Assembly: GCA_965222485.1 (NCBI GenBank)
Contig: CBDCUC010000040.1
Coordinates: forward strand, 992,001-1,056,000
Source: CBDCUC01 sp965222485
Lineage (GTDB): Bacteria > Pseudomonadota > Alphaproteobacteria > Rhizobiales > Hyphomicrobiaceae
Direction: 5' to 3'
Length of the DNA stretch: 64,000 nucleotides
Below are positions 46,406 to 56,343 of the stretch, piece after piece; the first letter of the stretch is position 1, and the number at the start of each line of letters is the position of its first letter. The translations under genes were made by a program, and so were the position numbers. The notes beneath the pieces were generated by a model, which did no database searches, was not told the origin of the DNA, and worked only from the letters and a program-made list of their open reading frames with translations.

Positions 46406-47237
46406 GCGGAGTGACCCTGGCCTCATCGTCGCAAGGGGTGCGGCAGTCGTTGTCACGGCTGCATTTTGCTGGCTACTCGGCGATGTCCTTTGGAACGGTC
46501 TAGGAGGGGTTGACTGGCGATTCTTGTCCGAGGCTCCCAGGAACGCCGGTCGAGAGGGGGGGATCTTTCCACTTATCGTCTCAACGCTGGCAATACTTGG
46601 CGTGTGCATGGCGGTTAGCGTGCCGTTGGGTCTGGGGACGGCGATTTTTCTTAGCGAGTTCACGGATGCCGATTCGAACTTTGGACGTTTTGTCCGTCGC
46701 AGTCTCGATGTTCTTGCCGGTGTGCCATCGATTGTATTCGGCCTTTTCGGCAGCGCCTTTTTTTGCATTTATCTTGGGCTCGGTTTTTCACTACTTGCGG
46801 GTGGTCTGACGCTGGCGTGCATGGTTTTGCCAATTTTCATTCGTGCAGCTGAGGAGGGTTTCAGGTCGGTGCCGGCCGAATATCGGCTCGGCGCGGCAGC
46901 ACTTGGTCTGTCGCGCGCACGGACGCTGTGGCGCTTGCTGCTGCCCGCAGCGGCACCTGGACTTCTCGTCGGTTTTGTTCTGGGCGTCGCACGCGCACTT
47001 GCCGAGACGGCTGCGCTTTTGTTTACCAGCGGCTATGTGGACCGGATGCCATCATCTTTATTGGATTCCGGACGCGCCCTTTCCATTCATATCTTCGACT
47101 TGTCAATGAACGTGAGCGGCGGTGAAACTCAAGCCTATGCGACGGCGGTAGTTCTGGTCTCCATTTTACTGGTCATCAATTTTGCAACATCGTGGATTAC
47201 ACAGCGATGGATTAGACGGGAGACAATACCTGCATGA
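46398..47237 (+). CDS. pstA: Phosphate ABC transporter permease PstA
   Basis: A 279-residue permease with about six membrane segments. Its EAA-type loop is LGAAALGLSRARTLWRLLLPAAAPGLLVGFVLGVARALAETAAL. The ATG at 46398 overlaps the pstC stop by eight bases. It forms a heterodimer with PstC and docks on PstB. Confidence 0.92.
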   Translation: MRRRSDPGLIVARGAAVVVTAAFCWLLGDVLWNGLGGVDWRFLSEAPRNAGREGGIFPLIVSTLAILGVCMAVSVPLGLGTAIFLSEFTDADSNFGRFVRRSLDVLAGVPSIVFGLFGSAFFCIYLGLGFSLLAGGLTLACMVLPIFIRAAEEGFRSVPAEYRLGAAALGLSRARTLWRLLLPAAAPGLLVGFVLGVARALAETAALLFTSGYVDRMPSSLLDSGRALSIHIFDLSMNVSGGETQAYATAVVLVSILLVINFATSWITQRWIRRETIPA

Positions 47238-48061
47238 GTAGTGTTGCTCAAAGAGTTTCCGCGCCTTCGGTGGCGCAAGCCGAAAGCATGCCGTTACCGG
47301 TTATGACTATTTCAGGCCTTGGACTCAGCTATCGTGGGGGAGCCGATGCGTTCCGGAATATTTCCATGCCGATCGCTGAACGGCGAATTACGGCGCTGAT
47401 TGGCCCATCTGGATGCGGCAAGACGAGCTTTCTCAACTGTCTCAACCGGCTCACAGACATGATCGGGGGCTGTCGCGTGACCGGTTCCATAAAGATGCGC
47501 GAGTGCGATGTTAGAGATCCTTCACTCGATGTGACGGCGCTGCGCCGTCGCATCGGCATGATTTTTCAGAAGCCGAATCCGTTCCCACTGTCCATCCGTC
47601 GGAATATTGAAATTGGCTTGCAGGAGATCGGCATTCGCGGACAGGGCGAGCGAGACGAAATCATCGAAGCGGTTCTTCGCGAGGTCGGTTTGTGGGAAGA
47701 AGTCAGGGATAGGCTCGACGGGCCGGCGCAGGCGCTGTCGGGCGGACAGCAGCAGCGGTTGTGCATTGCTCGGGCCATTGCGTTAAGGCCGGAAGTTCTT
47801 TTGATGGATGAGCCGTGCAGCGCGCTCGATCCGCTGTCAAGCGGTGTCGTGGAGGACCTCATTTTGAGGCTTCGCGAGCATTATACCTTGGTGGTGGTCA
47901 CACATAACCTGGCGCAAGCGCGGCGCGTTGCCGATTATGTGGCGGTGTTCTGGTCGCGTGATGATGCCGGCGAGCTTGTTGAATTTGGGCCTGCGCGCGA
48001 CGTCTTCGACGCGCCGACGAATCCCATCACGGCGGCGTATGTACAGGGACGCAAGGGTTAG
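47234..48061 (+). CDS. pstB: Phosphate ABC transporter ATP-binding protein
   Basis: A 275-residue ABC ATPase. Walker A is GPSGCGKT (residues 57-64), the PstB-type Q-loop is MIFQKPNPFPLSIRRNI, the ABC signature is LSGGQQQR, Walker B is VLLMDEPCSALDP and the H-loop is VVVTHN. The KPNPFP sequence is specific for phosphate importers. It overlaps pstA by four bases. No phoU or phoB/phoR follows; the next gene is on the opposite strand. Confidence 0.95.
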   Translation: MSSVAQRVSAPSVAQAESMPLPVMTISGLGLSYRGGADAFRNISMPIAERRITALIGPSGCGKTSFLNCLNRLTDMIGGCRVTGSIKMRECDVRDPSLDVTALRRRIGMIFQKPNPFPLSIRRNIEIGLQEIGIRGQGERDEIIEAVLREVGLWEEVRDRLDGPAQALSGGQQQRLCIARAIALRPEVLLMDEPCSALDPLSSGVVEDLILRLREHYTLVVVTHNLAQARRVADYVAVFWSRDDAGELVEFGPARDVFDAPTNPITAAYVQGRKG

Positions 48062-48114
48062 GTCCGGCTTTGCCATGCCGGAGCAGGCCGCCGAACAGGC
48101 CCGCTCGTTTGGGC

Positions 48115-48834
48115 CTATTCTTGCGGTGGTGAGGCTGAGATAATGCGCAAGGCTGCGGAATCGCGCGCAATAGCAGCGCGGTCGCGGCAGCTATCCTTCA
48201 GCTCCTCACTGCATTCGATAACGACGCGATATGGAATATCGCCGTATTTATGGACGGTGTATTCGGCCTTAAAGCCCTCAATCGCTTCTTGGTTATCTTC
48301 ATCGAAGACAGAGACAGTGAGCCCCCCTGTTTCAGGAGCAGCACCCGCAGGTCCTTCATCGTAGACTTTGAAGTTGGCGTCAGCGGTGTGCTGTACCCGC
48401 AGATCTGCCGATACGCTGACGGTCATGTCTCCATAGTCGTGAATGATTTCGTACCAAACTGGATTGTCCTCATCCATGACGACCGTGGGTTCCGGTTTGG
48501 CCTGGGGCCCCACGCTCGGGACAGAGGCAAACAATCCGGGTACTTCATCAAAACCGACAACTGGAAGTTTGAGCTTGGCTAGTTGCCCTTGTTCGGCAGC
48601 CGCCAGCATGCGGGGCGGATTTGCCGCTTCCTCTGCGACAAACTTTTGAATGTCCGGGTGAGACCAATCGACACTGATAAGTTTTTCATCAGCCATGGCC
48701 GGTGAAGAGATGGCGCAGATACTAGCAACAACAGAAATCGCGAGATTGCGCGGTTTTCTCACAGCACACGCGATCTGGTGGGACAGGCCTACGAATACCG
48801 ATATGCCTGAATGAAACGCGGTTTTCGGACCCAT
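48115..48834 (-). CDS. Exported hypothetical protein
   Basis: A 239-residue protein with an N-terminal export signal: a basic PRNL segment, then AISVVASICAISSPAMA with cleavage before DEKLISVDW. The mature part is acidic and beta-rich (YEIIHDYGDMTVSVSADLRV; KAEYTVHKYGDIPYRVVIEC), with two cysteines near the C-terminus (IECSEELKDSCRD) that could form a disulfide. No family is recognised. The ATG at 48834 follows GGGAGG. It is convergent with pstB and unrelated to phosphate uptake on present evidence. Confidence 0.55.
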   Translation of the reverse strand: MGPKTAFHSGISVFVGLSHQIACAVRKPRNLAISVVASICAISSPAMADEKLISVDWSHPDIQKFVAEEAANPPRMLAAAEQGQLAKLKLPVVGFDEVPGLFASVPSVGPQAKPEPTVVMDEDNPVWYEIIHDYGDMTVSVSADLRVQHTADANFKVYDEGPAGAAPETGGLTVSVFDEDNQEAIEGFKAEYTVHKYGDIPYRVVIECSEELKDSCRDRAAIARDSAALRIISASPPQE

Positions 48835-49443
48835 GACGCTAAAACCTCCCTGCAGCTTCCGGCCGATCAGGCCGTCATGCATTTATTGAATCTGATCGCT
48901 TCGCCGTCTGCGATGGCACAAATGTATCATGCTCCGTCTTAACGAGCGTGGACGATACGGTAGCCCATTCTCCCCAGCATTGGCACGCCGAAAGCTAACT
49001 TTTTGGTCGGCCTTGGACAATTCAGGCTGGCGTGAGATGCTGCCGTCATTGCCCGTGCCGTTTCCGATATTCCTCATGCCACATGCGGACATATTTGATT
49101 GTGAGTTGTGTCAAAGACATGATGCAATAGCTGAGTCAAAGATTGGGTCAGGGCAAGGACTTTTTCAAACGCCGTAGGTTTTGGCCGCCGGCCCAGGTCG
49201 TCAATGTAAAATGTGGCCATTGAAGTCTGTCGCATTGCGGGCAAACGATTGATTTACAGACGGCTTTCCTCGTGACTGGTATGTCCGGTAGCGGAGAGAG
49301 AGTATGATCTTGCCCCAATTAGCCTGCTGCACTTTTGCAACGAGTTGGCGCGAGAGGCCGTCCGACTAATCGCTATTTTTCGTTCTTCCTGTTCGCCAAG
49401 CAGGCTAAGGTTGGCGTACAGCGATCGTCAAGGAATTGATCTC
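48835..49443. other. Intergenic region
   Basis: About 600 bases between divergent genes. No supported gene. AAGGA lies eight bases before the AsmA ATG. Confidence 0.4.
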
Positions 49444-51717
49444 ATGACCGGTTCTTCATCTACGTCCTCAAAGCCGCGCAGGCGGTCCGTATGGCGTACC
49501 ATCATTATACTGCTCTTCGGGCTTGTTCTGGCGGGGATTGCGGTTTTGGCCCTCTTTGTGGCGATGCCGCCAACGGGTCTGTTAAATTCTCAACTGGTGA
49601 AGTTGGTTGAAGAGCGGACCGGGCGAACATTAAGCATCAAAGGGGCTTCACGCTATAAATTTTGGCCTAAACTGACCGCACGCCTGGAAAATGTGACGCT
49701 GTCTAACCCGCCGGGCATGGATAAGTCGCCCCCGTTTTTGCGCGTGGGCGCGGTTGATGTGGATCTGCACTTGATGCCGCTGATCCGTGGTGAAAAGGAA
49801 CCAGGACGTCCGACCCTTACGCGTCTGAGCCTTTCTGAACCGCGTGTTCATCTGCTCCGCGACAAGGCAGGCAAAGAGAACTGGCAGTTCGAGGCCACGG
49901 CGGCAAAGACCGGTGACGGCCAGGCCCTTCTTGCCCAGCTACTTCCGTTCGGCGAGATCAAAGCAACGAAAGGCAAGGTCTCCTACAGCGATGAAAGTGT
50001 TGGTGGTTCGTTGCAACTAGATGATGTGGATTTTGTTGCCAAGAGCAAAGGCGATGCCGGCGCCGTCGATGCTGTTGTCGATGCCCAGTATCTAGGCGAG
50101 CCGCTGCATGCCGATATCGCGCTGGGTGATGTTACGGCTTTGATTGGCGGTGCCGAGACGAACAGCACCGTAAAACTGACGTTGGGGTCGTCGTCGATCG
50201 ACTTTGATGGAAGCATTGGAGGCGGTGAAACGCCCAAGGTAGCGGGCGCTGTCAAGATTGGCAGCCCGTCTGTCGATGCGCTGGCGCAAAGATTGGGTCT
50301 GACGCTTCCTGAAGCTCTGCAGGCGCAAGGGGAAACGCAGCAAGCGGTTTCCATCGAGTCACAAATATCATGGGCTGACAGCGTGCTGGCCTTTGAAGAG
50401 ACCAAGGCATCAGCTGGTGACGTTCGTACCAGTGGGCGCGGCCAATTGAATCTTTCCGGCGAGCGGCCCGCGCTAAGGGCGGAACTGGAGAGCGAGCAAC
50501 TTGATTTTTCGGGGTATTTCGAAGAACAGACACCCGGAGCACAGCCGGGGGTTGAAGCGGCGGCGACACCAGAGGCGGTAATGGCCGATATAGCTATCGA
50601 GCCGGATTGGGACGGGTTTCTGGAAGGTTTGGAGCGGGCGAAAGCAGGTGATGTCAGCGATCCGGAAAGTATCGACTTGCAAGAGCGTGCGATTGCTGCC
50701 GCGGCACCGCAAATACCGCCGTGGAATGACAAGGCGCTGTTTGATGCAGACAAGCTGAAGGTCATCAATCTTGACGTAACCTTGAAGGCGAAGACGATCA
50801 AACTGGCAGACGTCATGTTGCAGGACGCCGAGATCAAAACGGACGTGAACAACGGCAAGCTTGGTGTGGCGCTCAATTCATCGAAACTTGGCGATGGCAC
50901 GGCGAGTGGCAATATTGAGATCGACGCTGGTACGTCGCCGCCGAAGATATCTGCGGGCGCGCGCCTGAAGGCGGTGGAGATGGCGCCCGTGTCGAAGCTT
51001 GTGACGGGGCAAGAGCTGCTTGTCGGCAAGTCTAATCTGACGTTTACAAGCACTGCGAGTGGCTTGAGTGTTCGTGATATTGTCAGATCGTTGGAAGGCT
51101 CCAGCCAGTTCGAGGTTGGCAAGGGTTCGGTTGCAGGCGTCAACGTCAGTAATGTCATATCGAACCCCTGGAAGAAATGGGCGTTTAACCCAAAGGCCAG
51201 AACTGGATTCGATCGAATTAAGGGACAGTACAAGATCAACAAGGGCATTGTCAGATCGTCACCCGAGCTTTCCGTACAAAGTCGTAAGGTCGGGATAAAT
51301 TCGCGAGGCGACGTGCGCATGCCCAGCAAGTGGTTGTTACAGCGTGTACGCCTCGAACTGCTGCCGTCCTTGTGGCGAATTCCCGTGAAAGTTCAGGGCT
51401 ATTGGGCAAAGCCGTCGTTCCAACTTGATTGGTCCTCCATATTCTTCCAGCCGGAGGCTTTCAGTTTGACATCTGCACAGGCGCCCGATGATGCGGATCT
51501 GCCTGCTCATGTGCGGGAAGCGGTTAAACGTGCTCTCGATATACCAGAGGCAGAGTCAGGGTTGAGTGGTGATCAACGCGCATTTTTGCGCGCCTTGATC
51601 AAGTGGGAACCACCGCCCGAACCGGCCGCGACACCTGAGCCGCCCGATGCTCCGGCCTCTGCGGTCGAAGGGGAAATACAGGACGCACCTGAAGCACCAG
51701 CTGTTCCAGCAGAATGA
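49444..51717 (+). CDS. AsmA-family envelope protein
   Basis: A 757-residue protein of the AsmA family, anchored in the inner membrane by one N-terminal segment (TIIILLFGLVLAGIAVLALFVAMPP, about residues 18-42) with the rest in the periplasm. It contains the AsmA N-terminal block (LVEERTGRTLSIKGASRYKFWPKLTARLENVTLSNPPG) and the C-terminal AsmA_2 block (SGLSVRDIVRSLEGSSQFEVGKGSVAGVNV). Relatives are thought to help move lipids to, or assemble, the outer membrane. The C-terminal 70 residues are a Pro/Ala/Glu-rich tail. The ATG at 49444 follows AAGGA and precedes the membrane anchor directly. Confidence 0.9.
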   Translation: MTGSSSTSSKPRRRSVWRTIIILLFGLVLAGIAVLALFVAMPPTGLLNSQLVKLVEERTGRTLSIKGASRYKFWPKLTARLENVTLSNPPGMDKSPPFLRVGAVDVDLHLMPLIRGEKEPGRPTLTRLSLSEPRVHLLRDKAGKENWQFEATAAKTGDGQALLAQLLPFGEIKATKGKVSYSDESVGGSLQLDDVDFVAKSKGDAGAVDAVVDAQYLGEPLHADIALGDVTALIGGAETNSTVKLTLGSSSIDFDGSIGGGETPKVAGAVKIGSPSVDALAQRLGLTLPEALQAQGETQQAVSIESQISWADSVLAFEETKASAGDVRTSGRGQLNLSGERPALRAELESEQLDFSGYFEEQTPGAQPGVEAAATPEAVMADIAIEPDWDGFLEGLERAKAGDVSDPESIDLQERAIAAAAPQIPPWNDKALFDADKLKVINLDVTLKAKTIKLADVMLQDAEIKTDVNNGKLGVALNSSKLGDGTASGNIEIDAGTSPPKISAGARLKAVEMAPVSKLVTGQELLVGKSNLTFTSTASGLSVRDIVRSLEGSSQFEVGKGSVAGVNVSNVISNPWKKWAFNPKARTGFDRIKGQYKINKGIVRSSPELSVQSRKVGINSRGDVRMPSKWLLQRVRLELLPSLWRIPVKVQGYWAKPSFQLDWSSIFFQPEAFSLTSAQAPDDADLPAHVREAVKRALDIPEAESGLSGDQRAFLRALIKWEPPPEPAATPEPPDAPASAVEGEIQDAPEAPAVPAE

Positions 51718-51924
51718 TGCGGCAGTTTCAACTATAGGGAATACGTAATTTTCTGATCCGGTTGAGGGCGTTATGCGCCGCGTAATCGGTGATGCGCAGA
51801 AGGTCGATATCTAGAGAAATGGCAAGGAAACTTCATGTTTGCGTTGTGTAGAGTTTTGAGGCCATATTGATCGGTATTGGCCAGAAGATATGGAACCTGA
51901 AATGTGTTTGAGGGAGCGTAGCCC

Positions 51925-53451
51925 GTGTGTGTTCTGAAGAGTGCTGTTAGATTTCTCACACATGTCTCTTTTATCTTCGCCGCTGCCGTTTTGCTGGCGA
52001 TCAGCGTGTGGGTTCATACGCCCAGTGAAGCCGAGACTGTCATGCCGGCCCCGCACAACGATATCGGGGCATGGAAGACAGGCGCTGGTGGCGGTGAGAA
52101 TATTGCATTCAATGTTCCTGATCCCTCGCATCGGGATGTGCGGTTTGGCAGGCATGGGACTATACCGTCGCTGCAAGAAAATGGTGCTACCAGCCGTTGC
52201 GCAGATGGTGAGGCAGGGCTGGAAGGCTCGCCACGTGCCCAACCGGTGAAATGCGAACTTATTCCTCCGGATCCGACCCAACCCGATCCGGTGGTTGATC
52301 CGCAGCCGGATCCCACGCCGGAAGAGCCGGATCCTGGGTTTGCCTATCATCCGCCGGGCGACATCTTTAATCCCGACCACTTGCCGTCGAAGTACAAACG
52401 TGAAGGGCGCGATGATCGAAAGGTCTATCTGCCGAACATCGTGCTGCCGATAAAAATCGGTGAGAACGAACACATTCATATGAATTCGCAGATCTTCGGC
52501 CATGGCGGGGGCGGCTGGGGCGGAAGGGGTAAGGCGGGTGGCAGCGAAAGCGACCCGCGAAACTACGACGCGAAAAACCAGCGGGATAACTTTTGTGAAG
52601 TGCGCGGGCACGCAATGGGCCTTTGCCCGTCTGGTACCGGCCACCAGGGGCAGGATATTCGCCCGCCGTCCTATAAGAACAACCATTATGATGCTGTGGC
52701 CGTCGCGGACGGGAAAATTACCTATATGTCGCGCTGGTCAACCGTGCGGCTTAAGGGAGACGACGGTACGACATATGAATACCTGCACTTGAACCCGAAC
52801 ACCTACAAGGTGCGAAAAAACCAGCGCGTTAAACAAGGTCAAGTCATCGGGCGCGTCTCGCGTTACATGGGTAATGCGAATGGAACGTCAATACACCTGC
52901 ACTTCAACGCGCTGCAGACTATTGATCTGGGCAACGGAAAGCGGCGCCGCTTTTACGTCCCGGTTTATTCATCTCTCATCGCTGCGTACCGCAAAGAGAA
53001 GGGGCTTGATGCGGGCATTGATGAAAACGGAAATCTAATAGTCGATCCGAAACTGGAGATTGGTGCACAGGCTCCAACGCCCGAGCCGACACCTGAGCCA
53101 GAGCCGACACCTCCAACACCTGAGCCGGAGCCAACACCTCCGACGCCTGAGCCGGAGCCGACACCTCCGACGCCTGAGCCGGAGCCGACACCTCCGACGC
53201 CTGAGCCGGAGCCGACACCTCCGACGCCTGAGCCAGAGCCAACACCTCCGACGCCTGAGCCGGAGCCGACACCTCCGACGCCTGAGCCGGAGCCGACACC
53301 TCCAACACCTGAGCCGGAGCCAACACCTCCGACGCCTGAGCCGGAGCCAACACCTCCGACACCTGAGCCGGAGCCTGAAGATGAGGCCAAGCCCTGGTGG
53401 AAGGGTGCGTGGGACGCAACGCGCGATTGGTGGAACAGTTGGTGGGACTAA
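51925..53451 (+). CDS. M23 peptidase with proline-rich repeat tail
   Basis: A 508-residue exported protein. A signal sequence (VSFIFAAAVLLAISVWV) is followed by a Pro-rich linker. A LytM/M23 metallopeptidase domain lies at about residues 225-345: His240 and Asp244 of GHQGQD and the HLH pair at 324-326 (SIHLHFN) fit the zinc-binding set. These enzymes cut peptide cross-links in peptidoglycan. Residues about 383-483 are a (PEPEPTPPT)n repeat of about ten units, then a Trp-rich C-terminus (PWWKGAWDATRDWWNSWWD), which could bind the wall or membrane. GTG 51925 follows GGGAG. It sits beside AsmA and protease genes. Confidence 0.85.
   Translation: MCVLKSAVRFLTHVSFIFAAAVLLAISVWVHTPSEAETVMPAPHNDIGAWKTGAGGGENIAFNVPDPSHRDVRFGRHGTIPSLQENGATSRCADGEAGLEGSPRAQPVKCELIPPDPTQPDPVVDPQPDPTPEEPDPGFAYHPPGDIFNPDHLPSKYKREGRDDRKVYLPNIVLPIKIGENEHIHMNSQIFGHGGGGWGGRGKAGGSESDPRNYDAKNQRDNFCEVRGHAMGLCPSGTGHQGQDIRPPSYKNNHYDAVAVADGKITYMSRWSTVRLKGDDGTTYEYLHLNPNTYKVRKNQRVKQGQVIGRVSRYMGNANGTSIHLHFNALQTIDLGNGKRRRFYVPVYSSLIAAYRKEKGLDAGIDENGNLIVDPKLEIGAQAPTPEPTPEPEPTPPTPEPEPTPPTPEPEPTPPTPEPEPTPPTPEPEPTPPTPEPEPTPPTPEPEPTPPTPEPEPTPPTPEPEPTPPTPEPEPTPPTPEPEPEDEAKPWWKGAWDATRDWWNSWWD
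53090..53370 (+). repeat. 27-bp tandem repeat inside the M23 gene
   Basis: About ten copies of a 27-base unit (nine codons, encoding PEPEPTPPT with few silent differences). Such perfect units expand or contract by slippage without breaking the frame, so tail length should vary between strains. Confidence 0.85.
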
Positions 53452-53845
53452 TTTGGACGGGAGTGTCTGTGCCGATGCCAGATATCGTTATGGCGACGGC
53501 ACAGGGCGCGGTTTGCCCGTTCAGATTTGGGCTCCTGCTGTGGTCGATGGCATCGACGGGGCGCTAAACGGCAATCCCTGTCGTACGCCGCGGTGTCGCG
53601 GACACGCGTAGTTCAGGTTTGGCCGCGCTGCCGGTGCTCATCGCGATAGATCGCTCGGCCCCCATGTGCGGTCGTGAGCTTGGCAATGGCCTGCGGCAAG
53701 TTGAGATTTGTGCCGCGCGCGGCCATATGTAGAACGAATATGACTGCTATCATCTCATTGTGTTGTGGCAAGAACTCTGGCCTGTTTCGATAAGAAGGAC
53801 GTCGTTTCCGCCGCAGCCTGAATCAATAACGAAGGAGGCCGTCCC
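53452..53845. other. Intergenic region
   Basis: About 390 bases. No gene or clear hairpin recognised; the right end has the AAGGAGG ribosome-binding site of the subtilase gene. Confidence 0.4.
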
Positions 53846-56245
53846 ATGCGTGCAACTGCCTATTTCTTGTCGGGCGCATTTGCACTTGCGGCATTGTCTT
53901 GTGCCAGCGCACAAGAAGCACCGGGCCAACCAACCCAGGATAGCTACAAGGCGCTTGAGCAAATTCTTCAGGAATTTGCACCGCAAGAACCTGTTGCGAA
54001 TACCAGGGGAATGACGGCGGAGCCCGAGGCGGGCGCCCGCGGGTTGGAAGTGGTACCAGATGCGCCGACTGCGGCGGATGGCACCGGTACCAGCGACCGT
54101 AAGCTTCAGTACATCACTCCGAAAAAGAAAACGGCGCCGCAGGTACGCCCGCAATCGTCTATTTCAGGTGAAAACCAAACCGCCGCAGCGACCGGCGCAG
54201 GCACGTCCGCCGGCCAAGCGGATGCCGCCAACGATGAGGGTTTTTGGGCATGGATGCTGGGTGCGATTGGGTTGTCTGCGAGCGTTGAAGACGCGGACTC
54301 CAAGGCCGGTGCAGAAAGCGAAGTACGTGCAGATTCGAGTGCCGGTGGCACGCGCGGCGTGGCAAGTGAGCAACCTGCTGCGGCTGCCGCGGAAAAAGGA
54401 GTGCCGATCGCTGAAGACAACAGCATCGTCATTCAGTTCAAACCCGGGACGTCAGCAGATCAGATTCGCACGATCTTGAACAAATACGATCTTGTTCCGA
54501 AACAGCATAACCAGCCTGAAAAATTTGATCAGCTCAGGAAGCTGGGCATTCTGGTTGTTAAACAGCGGCCCAAACCGGCCACGCGCGGTATGGTCCCGGC
54601 AGAAGATGAGGTCCTGGAAACCGACGACACAAAGGAGCAGATTCGCAAAATTCTTGCGCCAAAGGTCGTTCAGGACCTGCGCAAGGAGGACGCGGTTGGT
54701 GCAAGTTTCGTCGACACGACGATGACGTCTAAGAATGTGCCGAAGTCAGTTAAGTCGACGGGCTCGGATGCAAGCGGCAAAACGTACCGTTGGCGCTGGT
54801 TTCATGACGACAACACCCCTGACGGCAACTGGGGTCTTAAAATGATGCGCATGCCGGCCGTCTGGACGATCCTTAGCCGTTACCGGGCGGCATATCCTGA
54901 CCGCGCACGCCCGAAAATTGCCGTCATTGACAATGGTTTTGCAAAACACCGCGCTTTGAAATTCAGTCAGTTTCCTGATGGTGCAAATCGCGGTGCCAGG
55001 GCGACGTGCACACGGGGACACGGAACTCATGTGGCAGGGATTATTGGCGGGCGGCAGACGGCCGATGGCGGTGGCATTGACGGTATCATCCCGGATGCGG
55101 AGGTTGATGCCGTGCCGGTGCGATGGGATCTCTTTGGAGAGACCATCGTTTCTGGTACGGGTGAGGACTGGAAACAAAGGACGGCAGGTTTTACGGACGT
55201 TCTGTTCATCACGTCGGCGTATCTTTTTGAGCACTTCAAAACCGGCAGCAATAACCGCGGCGTTATCAATATGTCGCTGGCATACAATTGGATAAGCGCC
55301 CTTGATGTCGACCCGGGCGAGGTTCCCGAGATAGAGGCGACGATCAAAAGCCAAGCAATTATGTTCGGTCAGCTTGCTGAAACGTTTGCCGACCGCGTAC
55401 TGTTCGTGGTTGCGGCCGGCAATGATTCAAGGGGGCGTGAAGAGCCTTTGCATGCGAAATGGGCCTCACCACTTACGGCTGCAACGATGCCGGCTTTCAC
55501 CAAAGTGCGCGCTGCGCCCAACATTATTATTGTCGAAGCAGCGGATCGACAGCTCAAACGGGCTGAGTTTTCCAACGTCGGCGGACATGTGGCCGCGCCG
55601 GGCGTTGAAATTATGAGCGCGTTGCCAGGAGAAGGGCGTTACGGCGTCTGCAATGGCACTTCGCAGGCTGCGCCGCATGTGGCGGCGTTAGCGGCGATAC
55701 TCATGGAACTGGAGCCGGATGCGAAACCGGTGGATGTGATCAACGCGATCCAGGCCGCGTCGCGCGCGCCGGGCGAAGGCTCTCCTATGGCACCGGTAGT
55801 CGATGGGCTGGAGGCTGTTGGCAAGCTTTGCCCGCAATACCTTGGCGTACTCGCCGATTTGAGCGGGGACGGCAAGGTTGATTCAACCGATGTGAATATG
55901 TTTGCCGAGAGCCATAGACAGATCGAGGAAGCTGAGTTTAACGGGACGGCTTTTACCAAGGATTTGAACGGCGATGGCGTTGTCGATGACAACGAGTGTT
56001 TTTGGCCACGCATCGATCTGAACGGCAACGGTGTTGTGAGCCTGGAAGACACTGACGTGGCGGCAACGACCACAGCGAAACGTGACCTCGACATCATGGC
56101 GATGACTTGGACAGACACGGCGGTGGACTTTAACGCAGCCGTGCAGACGGCCGGACTAGGTCGCGATACCATGCTGACCGCCAGCAGCGAAGAGGTGACG
56201 CCGGCAAACGTCAAGACATCCTGTCGGGCGGCCGCGACGCCTTAA
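53846..56245 (+). CDS. Exported subtilisin-like serine protease with EF-hand-like tail
   Basis: A 799-residue protease of the S8 family. A Sec signal (FLSGAFALAALSCASA) is followed by a long Ala-rich proregion. The catalytic triad is visible: Asp361 (IAVIDNGF), His392 (RGHGTHVAGI) and Ser606 (NGTSQAAPHVAAL), with the oxyanion Asn in VVAAGNDSRG. After the domain, residues about 675-740 hold dockerin/EF-hand-like calcium loops (DLSGDGKVDSTDVNMF, DLNGDGVVDDNE, DLNGNGVVSLEDTD). A strong ribosome-binding site (AAGGAGG) precedes the ATG. It is followed in the same direction by an M4 protease gene, so both may act together outside the cell. Confidence 0.92.
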   Translation: MRATAYFLSGAFALAALSCASAQEAPGQPTQDSYKALEQILQEFAPQEPVANTRGMTAEPEAGARGLEVVPDAPTAADGTGTSDRKLQYITPKKKTAPQVRPQSSISGENQTAAATGAGTSAGQADAANDEGFWAWMLGAIGLSASVEDADSKAGAESEVRADSSAGGTRGVASEQPAAAAAEKGVPIAEDNSIVIQFKPGTSADQIRTILNKYDLVPKQHNQPEKFDQLRKLGILVVKQRPKPATRGMVPAEDEVLETDDTKEQIRKILAPKVVQDLRKEDAVGASFVDTTMTSKNVPKSVKSTGSDASGKTYRWRWFHDDNTPDGNWGLKMMRMPAVWTILSRYRAAYPDRARPKIAVIDNGFAKHRALKFSQFPDGANRGARATCTRGHGTHVAGIIGGRQTADGGGIDGIIPDAEVDAVPVRWDLFGETIVSGTGEDWKQRTAGFTDVLFITSAYLFEHFKTGSNNRGVINMSLAYNWISALDVDPGEVPEIEATIKSQAIMFGQLAETFADRVLFVVAAGNDSRGREEPLHAKWASPLTAATMPAFTKVRAAPNIIIVEAADRQLKRAEFSNVGGHVAAPGVEIMSALPGEGRYGVCNGTSQAAPHVAALAAILMELEPDAKPVDVINAIQAASRAPGEGSPMAPVVDGLEAVGKLCPQYLGVLADLSGDGKVDSTDVNMFAESHRQIEEAEFNGTAFTKDLNGDGVVDDNECFWPRIDLNGNGVVSLEDTDVAATTTAKRDLDIMAMTWTDTAVDFNAAVQTAGLGRDTMLTASSEEVTPANVKTSCRAAATP

Positions 56246-56343
56246 TCCATAGCGGAGAGCAGGCTGGTTGAGGTCTGCAACTAACTTGGTAGCAGCCTGC
56301 TTGTCATCTGAGGTGACCTGGGTTGATTTAATGGAGGTGTGGG

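Noticed and set aside
49983..51329. A 448-codon open frame antisense to the AsmA gene
   Set aside because: It lies wholly within a strong AsmA gene, is Ser/Ala/Pro-rich as expected of a shadow frame, and has no domain or ribosome-binding site.
53073..53372. Regular repeats that could be mistaken for a CRISPR array
   Set aside because: The units are contiguous, 27 bases, in frame and have no spacers.
52965..53419. Long antisense frames through the proline repeats (GSGVGGVGS and AQASEVLAP type)
   Set aside because: They are simply the 27-base repeat read on the other strand; the plus strand carries a real peptidase.
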